This document shows, in pieces, positions 1 to 5,784 of a stretch of 5,881 nucleotides of DNA (its first letter is position 1; each line of letters opens with the position of its first letter). The DNA lies in contig CALXQF010000081.1 of the NCBI GenBank assembly GCA_944390505.1, forward strand, positions 1 through 5,881, written 5' to 3'. The notes beneath the pieces were generated by a model. The model was not told where the DNA came from, did no database searches, and saw only the letters and a list, made by a program, of their open reading frames with translations. Made by a program: the position numbers and the translations under genes. This DNA is from an uncultured Clostridia bacterium. Lineage in GTDB: Bacteria; Bacillota; Clostridia; TANB77; CAG-508.

Positions 1-1013
1 AAAATAAATATTCCAGCTTCAAATGGAACCATAAACATTTTAATGGTACAGATTGGGATGAAAGCGGTAGAAAAAATGGGATTTTTCGATTTTATGGAAA
101 ACGATGGGCTAAAAATGTAGATAAAGAAAATGGAAATTATGATTATTTAATGGGGGCAGATATTGATTTTAATAACCCAGAAGTAGTGGAAGAATTGAAA
201 AAATGGGGAAAGTGGTATATAGAAACAACAAATGTTGATGCTTTTAGACTGGATGCTGTAAAACATATTAAATCAGATTTTATGGCAGACTGGATTCGCT
301 GTATGAGAGAAATAAAGCCATTACAATGTGTAGGAGAGTATTGGAGTAGAGATATTCAAAACTTAAAAAATTATATTGAAAAAACCAATCAAACAATACC
401 ATTATTTGATGTACCACTTCATTATAATTTATATGATGCATCTTGTTCTAACGGCAATTATGATATGTCTAAAATATTGCAGAATACATTAGTAGAACAA
501 AAACCTGAATTAGCCGTTACCTTTGTGGATAATCATGATACAGAGCCGGGTCAACCACTATGCTCTTGGGTTCAAGATTGGTTTAAACCTTTGGCTTACT
601 CTCTAATTTTATTAAGAAAATCAGGTTTGCCATGTGTATTTTATGGAGATTACTATGGAATAAAAACACAAAATATAGCACCAAAAAAAGAAATGCTAGA
701 AAAAATCATGAAAGCAAGACAGAATTTTGCTTATGGAGAAGAAATTGACTATTTTAATGACTTTAATATTATTGCATGGGTAAGAACAGGAGATGAAGAA
801 CATGTTGACTCAGGACTAGTAACAATTATGAGTGACGGACCAGGAGGAGGCAAACAAATCAATGTTGGATTGAAATTGGCCAATACTGTATTTTATGATT
901 ATACAGGAAATGTATCAGAAACGGTGTACACAGATCATGAAGGTAATGGAATTTTTTACTGTAATGGTGGTAGTGTATCAATATGGGTAAAAAAGAAAAT
1001 ATTGACTTGGTGA
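1..1013 (+). CDS. Alpha-amylase, GH13 (subfamily 5-like), 5'-truncated by window edge
   Basis: This is an alpha-amylase that hydrolyses internal alpha-1,4 bonds of starch or glycogen. Only the C-terminal 336 residues are visible; reading begins at base 3 and no start codon of the gene lies in the window. The first in-frame ATG (150) is internal, because the family-like sequence FKW..., NGTDWDE and GNYDYLMGADIDF already runs across it. Catalytic residues, numbered from base 150, are the nucleophile D35 in FRLDAVKH, the acid/base E63 in VGEYW and the transition-state stabiliser D130 in FVDNHDT. FDVPLHYNLY, WFKPLAYSLILLR and CVFYGDYYG follow the Bacillus AmyL / E. coli AmyA pattern, and the beta-sandwich C domain ends in GGSVSIWV. 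By comparison with AmyL about 145-150 N-terminal residues are missing, so secreted versus cytoplasmic location cannot be judged. The gene ends with tandem stops TGA TAG. No terminator follows. Confidence 0.95.
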   Translation, partial: NKYSSFKWNHKHFNGTDWDESGRKNGIFRFYGKRWAKNVDKENGNYDYLMGADIDFNNPEVVEELKKWGKWYIETTNVDAFRLDAVKHIKSDFMADWIRCMREIKPLQCVGEYWSRDIQNLKNYIEKTNQTIPLFDVPLHYNLYDASCSNGNYDMSKILQNTLVEQKPELAVTFVDNHDTEPGQPLCSWVQDWFKPLAYSLILLRKSGLPCVFYGDYYGIKTQNIAPKKEMLEKIMKARQNFAYGEEIDYFNDFNIIAWVRTGDEEHVDSGLVTIMSDGPGGGKQINVGLKLANTVFYDYTGNVSETVYTDHEGNGIFYCNGGSVSIWVKKKILTW

Positions 1014-1030
1014 TAGGCTAATGTTACAAT
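1002..1030 (+). promoter_or_regulatory. Sigma-A type promoter for the 73-aa gene / pyrophosphatase operon
   Basis: TTGACT (1002-1007, -35, 5/6 match) is followed after exactly 17 bp by TACAAT (1025-1030, -10, 5/6 match), with TG at 1022-1023 one base upstream of the -10 (extended -10). The start of transcription should be near 1037, giving a leader of about 25 nt with a GAGGT ribosome site at 1051-1055 before the ATG at 1061. The -35 lies inside the last sense codons of the amylase gene (Leu-Thr), so the promoter begins in its coding sequence. Position and match are seen directly; activity is inferred. Confidence 0.75.
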
Positions 1031-1060
1031 AAAGAAAATTATAAGAAAATGAGGTAGAAT

Positions 1061-1282
1061 ATGACGGATTATAAACAATATTATGAACAAAGCATAATAG
1101 AATTAGAGCAATATATACAAAATAGTGGAGAAATTCCAACAGAAAAGGAATGGAATCAAATGGCAGTAAAAAAAGACCTTTTAAGTGGACCAACTCTAGC
1201 TTATTTATCAGGTGAAAAATTTCCTGAATTATGTAAAAAAATTTATAAAAATATAAGAAGAAAAAAGAAAGGGATGGAATAA
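1061..1282 (+). CDS. Small conserved-looking protein of unknown function (73 aa)
   Basis: I do not recognise a named family. The protein is soluble-looking, with no signal peptide or membrane segment. An acidic N-terminal helix (residues 2-20, YKQYYEQSIIELEQYI) is followed by a short motif EIPTEKEWNQMA (24-35), a segment LLSGPTLAYLSG (40-51) and a strongly basic tail (KKIYKNIRRKKK, 59-70). The IPT..EWN..A pattern resembles short helical modules in small DNA-associated or regulatory proteins, but that likeness is loose. The start is supported by GAGGT six bases before the ATG and by the promoter just upstream. The stop shares one base with the next start (TAATG), so it is probably translationally coupled to the pyrophosphatase gene. 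It reads as a real gene rather than a shadow because it fits exactly between promoter and ppa. Confidence 0.8.
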   Translation: MTDYKQYYEQSIIELEQYIQNSGEIPTEKEWNQMAVKKDLLSGPTLAYLSGEKFPELCKKIYKNIRRKKKGME

Positions 1283-1812
1283 TGAATATTTGGCATGATA
1301 TCAAAAAAGAAAGAATTCAAAAAGATGATTTTGTTTCTGTTATTGAAATTAGTAAAAATGGTAGAAATAAATATGAGTTAGATAAAGAAACAGGAATGTT
1401 AAAATTAGATAGAGTACTATATACTTCAACACATTATCCTGCAAATTATGGTTTTATTCCTAGAACTTATGCAGATGATAAAGATCCATTAGATGTGCTA
1501 GTATTATGCCAAGAAGAAATTGTACCATTAACTTTAGTCGAATGTTATCCAATTGGTGTTTTAACAATGACAGATAATGAAGAATATGATGAAAAAATTA
1601 TTGCTATTTGCAAACAAGATCCATTTCTAAATTGTTATCAAGATATTAAAGAAGTTCCAATGCAAGTATCATCAGAAATTATGCATTTTTTTGAAGTATA
1701 TAAACAATTAGAAGGAAAACAAACATCTGTTGATAAGATGTTAGGAAGAAAAGAATCGGAAGAAATTATAGAAAAATGTATTAAAAACTATGAACAAAAA
1801 TTTAATTCATAG
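1282..1812 (+). CDS. ppa: Inorganic pyrophosphatase, family I (soluble)
   Basis: This cytoplasmic enzyme hydrolyses pyrophosphate to two phosphates, pulling nucleotide, aminoacyl-tRNA and polymer synthesis forward. At 176 residues it has the usual bacterial family I length. Active-site residues can be aligned with the E. coli enzyme: E22, K30 and E32 (in NKYELD), R44, Y56 (in ANYGFIP), D66/D68/D71 in the metal-binding DKDPLD loop, D98 and D103, K105, and Y140-K141 in FEVYKQLEG. The second position of the signature loop is Lys (K67) where the classical pattern prefers Gly, Ser, Asn or Asp; the metal-binding aspartates are intact, so activity is expected. The ATG overlaps the preceding stop by one base, and AAAGGG (1268-1273) lies eight bases upstream. 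A TPR protein gene follows after 14 bases, so it is an operon member. Confidence 0.96.
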   Translation: MNIWHDIKKERIQKDDFVSVIEISKNGRNKYELDKETGMLKLDRVLYTSTHYPANYGFIPRTYADDKDPLDVLVLCQEEIVPLTLVECYPIGVLTMTDNEEYDEKIIAICKQDPFLNCYQDIKEVPMQVSSEIMHFFEVYKQLEGKQTSVDKMLGRKESEEIIEKCIKNYEQKFNS

Positions 1813-1826
1813 AGAAGGTAAAGAAG

Positions 1827-3035
1827 ATGATAGAAAAAATAATTTTTAGTATATTGGCAATTGCTTTATTTACAATCACTTTTTTTAAGTTAATTAAGAA
1901 GAATGATACTAGTTATATTTACTTACTAGTAATAGAATTTCTAGGAATTGCAATTAGTTTTATAGAATTGATTTCTACTTTTTCTTTTCATTGGATAATA
2001 AAAATCTTTACTTATCTATTTTCTATTATTTTACCATGTGTATTATTTTGGTTAGAAAAATTCAAAAAAATGGATTTTCCAGAATTATTTCATATCACTT
2101 TAGCCAAAATATATGAAAAGGCAGGAAATCAAGAAAAAGCGAAAGAAATCATTTCTAATTTTTTGAATAAAAACAGAAATAGTTATGCTGCTCATAAATT
2201 TTTAGCTGAGATTTATCAAAAAGAAAACAATAAAGAAGCAGCTATTAGTGAATATATGGTAGTAATAGAACTAAATAGAAAAGATGTTAACTCTGCTTAT
2301 CAGTTAGCTTCTATTTTTGAACAAAATAAACAAAAAGAAGAGGCAATTACTTTATTACAAGAAATTTTAAGGCAACAGCCAGAATATGAGCAGGCAACTA
2401 ATTTATTAGGAGATATATTTTTTACAGAAGAAAGGTATAAAGAGGCAGTTTCTGTTTATATGGAAGCACTTAGATACCATCCAACAAGCTATGATTTATA
2501 TTATAATTTAGGAATGGTTTACACCATGATGAATGATTTTCAAAGAGCAAATGAATTTTATGCAAAAGCTGCAGAAATCAATACAATGGCTTATAATGCA
2601 AAATTAAGTTTAGGACAAATTGCTCTTATTTACGGTGATTTAGAGGCGGCAGAAAAATATTTTAGAGAATCAGCAAAACAAGAAGATTTAGAATCAGGTT
2701 CTTATTATTATCTTTCACAAATAGCTCTTTTAAAAGGAGACGAAGATAAGGCAAAAAATTATATGAATTTGGCAGTACAACTAGATGCTAACATGTATAA
2801 CCAGATGCAAAAAGATCCACTTTTTCTACCTATTAGAAATGAAATAACTCCACCACAGAAAGTTGTAGAAGAACAAACTCAAAAAATGAAAAAAATGACG
2901 TTAAAAGAACAACGTGTTAATAGGCATTTAGTAGAAACTTGTATTTTAGTGGGAAGTTTAAGTAATGAAGATTTAAAATTAATGAGAAGAAAAAAGCAAG
3001 AACAAATAGAAAAAGAACAAAAACAAAAGGAATAG
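1827..3035 (+). CDS. Membrane-anchored tetratricopeptide repeat protein
   Basis: This 402-residue protein has three predicted transmembrane segments at the N-terminus (about 3-22, 29-50 and 55-76). A long series of TPR-like helix pairs follows from about residue 86 to 321, roughly seven repeats. The clearest are LAEIYQKENNKEAAISEYM (126-144), LGDIFFTEERYKEAVSVYMEA (194-214) and LGMVYTMMNDFQRANEFYAKA (228-248). The tail (341-402) is highly charged, Lys/Glu/Gln-rich and probably helical or coiled. The basic residues after the third segment (EKFKK) suggest a cytoplasmic TPR domain by the positive-inside rule. TPR arrays are protein-docking scaffolds, so a role in assembling a membrane complex is plausible, but no partner can be named. 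AGAAGG (1813-1818) lies eight bases before the ATG, and only 14 bases separate it from ppa, so co-transcription is likely. Domain layout is confident; function is unknown. Confidence 0.9.
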   Translation: MIEKIIFSILAIALFTITFFKLIKKNDTSYIYLLVIEFLGIAISFIELISTFSFHWIIKIFTYLFSIILPCVLFWLEKFKKMDFPELFHITLAKIYEKAGNQEKAKEIISNFLNKNRNSYAAHKFLAEIYQKENNKEAAISEYMVVIELNRKDVNSAYQLASIFEQNKQKEEAITLLQEILRQQPEYEQATNLLGDIFFTEERYKEAVSVYMEALRYHPTSYDLYYNLGMVYTMMNDFQRANEFYAKAAEINTMAYNAKLSLGQIALIYGDLEAAEKYFRESAKQEDLESGSYYYLSQIALLKGDEDKAKNYMNLAVQLDANMYNQMQKDPLFLPIRNEITPPQKVVEEQTQKMKKMTLKEQRVNRHLVETCILVGSLSNEDLKLMRRKKQEQIEKEQKQKE

Positions 3036-3139
3036 AGCATAAAAATGAAGAACAGTAAGAATAAAAATAAAAAAAACAATATAGAATAATAGAAAAGAAG
3101 GGCTTATCAAAAATAAAAAAGTAAGGGAGAAAAAATAAA

Positions 3140-3946
3140 ATGGAAATTTATCAATCAATTATTTTAGGTATAGTGCAAGGACTAACAGAATTATTACCAA
3201 TTTCTAGTTCGGCACATTTAACGATTATACCATGGTTATTTGGGTGGATTAATAATCCGGATTTTGTTGTGGCTTTTGAAGGGTTTGATGTAGCACTTCA
3301 TTTTGGTACATTACTTGCTATTGGAATTTACTTCTTTAAAGACTGGATTGGACTTATTAAAGGAGGCTTTAATCAAGTAGTCAAAAAAGAAAAAACGACA
3401 GAAGGAAGAATGTTTTGGTATATCGTACTAGCAACGATTCCTGGTGGGATAATTGGATTTATATTAGATAAATATTTGTCAGGAGTATTAGAACAACCAA
3501 TCATTATAGCAATTGCTTTAATTGTTATGGGTATTATCTTATATATTGTTGATAAAAAAGCACCATCCAAAACAGATTATGAACATATGAATCTAAAACA
3601 AACTTTTTTAATAGGTTTATCACAAGCATTAGCTTTTATTCCTGGAGTTTCACGTTCAGGGGTTACCATGACTACTGCAAGAGCAATGGGAATTAAAAGA
3701 GAGTCAGCTGCTCGTTATTCTTTTATGTTATCAGCACCAATTGTTTTAGCAGCAACAGTGTTTAAAGCAAAAGATTTTGTATTTAGTTTACCTTTCTTTA
3801 TAGGTATTTTTACAAGTTTTATTGTGGGGATTTTTGTTATTCAATTTTTATTGAATTATTTGAAAAAAGGAAGCTTCAAAGGTTTTGCAATTTATAGAGT
3901 GATTGTTGGATTGATTATTATAGGAGTTATCATTTTTAGAGGATAA
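3140..3946 (+). CDS. uppP: Undecaprenyl-diphosphatase (UppP/BacA family)
   Basis: This integral membrane enzyme dephosphorylates undecaprenyl diphosphate to the monophosphate lipid carrier used for peptidoglycan and other wall glycans; overexpression of the family gives bacitracin resistance. The 268 residues match the usual length. Both family motifs are present. The (E/Q)xxxE motif is Q13-x3-E17 in VQGLTELLPISSSAHL, with serines 22-24 and H26. The PGxSRSxxT motif is P168-T176 in FIPGVSRSGVTMT, with the key R172. About seven or eight hydrophobic segments are visible, ending in a helix at 249-266. Ala replaces the more common Gly in SSSxH. AAGGGAG (3123-3129) lies ten bases before the ATG. 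The gene sits 104 bases after the TPR gene with no visible terminator between, so it may belong to the same operon. The stop codon overlaps the first copy of the 11-bp repeat array. Confidence 0.97.
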   Translation: MEIYQSIILGIVQGLTELLPISSSAHLTIIPWLFGWINNPDFVVAFEGFDVALHFGTLLAIGIYFFKDWIGLIKGGFNQVVKKEKTTEGRMFWYIVLATIPGGIIGFILDKYLSGVLEQPIIIAIALIVMGIILYIVDKKAPSKTDYEHMNLKQTFLIGLSQALAFIPGVSRSGVTMTTARAMGIKRESAARYSFMLSAPIVLAATVFKAKDFVFSLPFFIGIFTSFIVGIFVIQFLLNYLKKGSFKGFAIYRVIVGLIIIGVIIFRG

Positions 3947-3986
3947 TATTACAAAAATATTACGAAAATATTACATTTATATTAAA
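3945..3986 (+). repeat. Helically phased 11-bp direct repeat array, candidate activator binding site
   Basis: AATATTAC occurs exactly at 3945-3952, 3956-3963 and 3967-3974, an 11-bp period. A fourth, weaker unit continues in phase: hexamers ATTACA (3948), ATTACG (3959), ATTACA (3970) and ATTAAA (3981), each separated by five A/T bases. The array starts in the uppP stop codon and ends 14 bp before the TTGACA of the next promoter, at about -87 to -49 relative to the predicted transcription start. Hexamers spaced by about five bases and repeated every 11 bp are the geometry of OmpR/PhoP-family response regulator sites. The sequence is not an exact PhoP-box match, so the regulator's identity is open. 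Confidence 0.6.
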
Positions 3987-4000
3987 TCGATGATAAGATA

Positions 4001-4028
4001 TTGACATTTTTCATGAAAAAGATAAAAT
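4001..4028 (+). promoter_or_regulatory. Sigma-A type promoter of the pilus operon
   Basis: A perfect TTGACA (4001-4006) is followed after 16 bp by TAAAAT (4023-4028, 5/6 match to TATAAT). Transcription should start near 4035, giving an A-rich leader of about 115 nt before the ATG at 4150. The 11-bp repeat array lies immediately upstream, in an activator position. The motif is seen directly; use in the cell is inferred. Confidence 0.65.
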
Positions 4029-4108
4029 AAATACATAAACATATAAATTAGACAAAAAATGCAAAAAAAACAAAAAAATACAAGTATGTTTTGTCGTATT
4101 TTGTAAAA

Positions 4109-4114
4109 TATAAT
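4109..4114 (+). promoter_or_regulatory. Possible second -10 element for the pilus operon
   Basis: A perfect TATAAT lies 35 bases before the pilus start codon, but no good -35 lies at 16-18 bp (TGTTTT at 4087-4092 is the best). TTTTGTCGTA (4089-4098) just upstream resembles a Spo0A box (core TGTCGAA) with one core mismatch. In sequence this AT-rich, a six-base match can easily be chance, so this is a weak call. Confidence 0.25.
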
Positions 4115-4149
4115 AATATAAATTTTATTTTAAACGAAGGAGAAAAAAG

Positions 4150-5784
4150 ATGACTACTTGTTTAGGATTATATATTGAACCTAATCTAATTAAATATGCT
4201 AAAATTTCAAAAGAACGCGAAATCTTACGAGTTGAGTCGTTTGGAATAAAATTTTACGACAAACTAGGAGAAGCAATTAATCAAATTATTAATGACACGT
4301 ATAGCTTTAAAATTCCAATTAGCATTAACTTGTCCGAAGAAACTTATCAATATTTTTATATGTTTAGTTTATTAAACAAAAATGACTTAAAAAAAGCAAT
4401 TAGTACAGAGTTTGAATCTCTTTGCACAGAAAAGGGAATTAACAAAAATGGATTTGAAACGAGATATGCTTTAGTGAATGATCTAGATGACAAAGAGAAA
4501 ATCAAGGTTATTCATATTGCAGCAAATAAAAATACAATAAATACAATACAACAACCACTTGCAGAGTATAGAGTTTCTACAATTGCACCAATGAGTGTAG
4601 CAATTTCTAATATTGCTAATTTAAAACCAAAAGAAAATGTTTTAGTTATTAATATGGAAGAACAAACCACTTTCACAACAATCGTAGACCAAAAAGTCTA
4701 TCAGGTTGACAAATTAGAAGTGGGGTCTCGTGATGTGTTAGACAACATTAATATTAAGGAAAATTCTTACTCAAAAGCATATGAAATTTGTAAAAACAGT
4801 ACAATTTATACAATGGAAGGGAAAGAATTACAAGATGAAGAAAACGAATATCTAGAGGACATTATGCCAACATTGTATCAAATTGCAAACAAAGTACAAG
4901 AAAACCTAGCAAATAGTACTGTGAAAATCGACAGAATTTATTTAACAGGAACTCTATGTGTAGTTAATAACATCGATTTGTATTTTCAAGAATTTTTTAG
5001 AACAGAAAAATGTGAAATTTTAAAACCTTTCTTTATTAAAGATAGTGCAAAAATTAATATGAAAGACTATATTGAAGTGAATTCGGCAATTGCATTAGCA
5101 TTACAAGGTCTGGATTATGGCTTAAGAGATATGAACTTCAAACAAAGAACATGGAAAGATGATTTGGATAATATTTTTGCAGGAATAGGCTCTAATAAAA
5201 AAGAAGGTAAAATAACCAAATCAGGAAAGAGTGTTTCGAATTTCTTTAAATTTGACTTAAAAGAAAGACTAGACAAAACAGAAGCATGGATGCTTCGTTC
5301 TGCGGGTGGAATTTTATTTTTAACAATTATATATATAGCATTTTCTATGTTTTTAAATAATGCTATTACAGAAAAGAATAATGAAGTAGCAAATGTGAAA
5401 CAAGATACACAAGCACAAATCGCAAAGGTTCAAGCTGATATTACTAGTGTGAATACCAAAACAAACGAATATAAACAATTATCAGATAATTTGAAAAATA
5501 TTAGTGCACAAGTACAAGAAAACAACAAAAATAAAAAAGCGATACCTATTTTATTAACTCAAATTATGTCAGCAATGCCACAAGGAGTACAAATCACATC
5601 TATTGAAAATACAACAGACCGTCATATTGTCATTAATGCACAGTCACAAAAATATGAACAATTAGGATATTTTAAAGCAATATTAAGAGTACAAGGAATA
5701 TTAGCTCCAGATACCATTGTTTCTTCTTCAGGAGTGAAAGAAGGAGATTTAGTGAAAATTGTAATAGAAGGAGACTTACCATGA
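4150..5784 (+). CDS. Type IV pilus assembly protein, PilM-PilN fusion
   Basis: This protein appears to combine two inner-membrane platform components of the type IV pilus. Residues 1 to about 325 form a PilM-like actin/FtsA-fold domain: strand CLGLYIEPNLIKYAKI (4-19), a second phosphate-type segment VLVINMEEQTTF (164-175), IYLTGTLCVVNNI (263-275), and NSAIALALQGLDYGLRD (311-327), which matches the end of PilM. DMNF (327-330) sits where PilN's PilM-binding INLLP motif would begin. A basic linker (331-380), one transmembrane helix (about 384-402), a coiled coil (405-460) and a PilN-type domain with IPILLTQIMSAMPQGVQITSIE (465-486) follow. Total length, 544, equals PilM plus PilN. AAGGAG (4137-4142) lies seven bases before the ATG. 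The end overlaps the next start (ATGA), where a PilO-like gene is expected. The nucleotide-site residues are degenerate. Assignment rests on motif recall, not alignment. Confidence 0.88.
   Translation: MTTCLGLYIEPNLIKYAKISKEREILRVESFGIKFYDKLGEAINQIINDTYSFKIPISINLSEETYQYFYMFSLLNKNDLKKAISTEFESLCTEKGINKNGFETRYALVNDLDDKEKIKVIHIAANKNTINTIQQPLAEYRVSTIAPMSVAISNIANLKPKENVLVINMEEQTTFTTIVDQKVYQVDKLEVGSRDVLDNINIKENSYSKAYEICKNSTIYTMEGKELQDEENEYLEDIMPTLYQIANKVQENLANSTVKIDRIYLTGTLCVVNNIDLYFQEFFRTEKCEILKPFFIKDSAKINMKDYIEVNSAIALALQGLDYGLRDMNFKQRTWKDDLDNIFAGIGSNKKEGKITKSGKSVSNFFKFDLKERLDKTEAWMLRSAGGILFLTIIYIAFSMFLNNAITEKNNEVANVKQDTQAQIAKVQADITSVNTKTNEYKQLSDNLKNISAQVQENNKNKKAIPILLTQIMSAMPQGVQITSIENTTDRHIVINAQSQKYEQLGYFKAILRVQGILAPDTIVSSSGVKEGDLVKIVIEGDLP

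Noticed and set aside
1011..1016. TGA read as Trp (alternative genetic code)
   Set aside because: TGG is used for Trp throughout, TGA ends genes where homology ends, and here it is followed directly by TAG.
978..1304. Minus-strand reading frame of 108 codons
   Set aside because: It lies opposite three real features (amylase end, 73-aa gene, ppa start), has Phe/Leu-rich composition typical of the reverse of A-rich coding sequence, and has no ribosome site.
1474..1497. Lys in the second position of the pyrophosphatase DxDPxD loop as a possible inactivating change
   Set aside because: All metal-binding aspartates and the other active-site residues are kept, and this position varies among homologues as far as I recall.
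2879..3079. Minus-strand reading frame of 66 codons
   Set aside because: It is the reverse of the Lys/Glu-rich TPR tail; the poly-Phe/Leu composition is an artefact and no family motif is present.
3045..3089. 14-codon plus-strand ORF in the gap between the TPR gene and uppP
   Set aside because: It is almost all Lys/Asn from an A-rich stretch, and the nearest purine-rich site is badly spaced; chance is the simpler explanation.
3036..3139. Terminator or promoter in the 104-base purine-rich gap before uppP
   Set aside because: There is no GC-containing hairpin with a T tract. A TAGAAT at 3082-3087 has no acceptable -35 partner.
3373..3570. Minus-strand reading frame of 65 codons
   Set aside because: It lies fully inside uppP, which has strong motif support in the other direction.
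4035..4149. Cyclic-di-GMP riboswitch, often found before clostridial pilus genes
   Set aside because: The conserved core expected of the class (GCAAA with its paired GC-rich helices) is absent; the leader is nearly all A/T.
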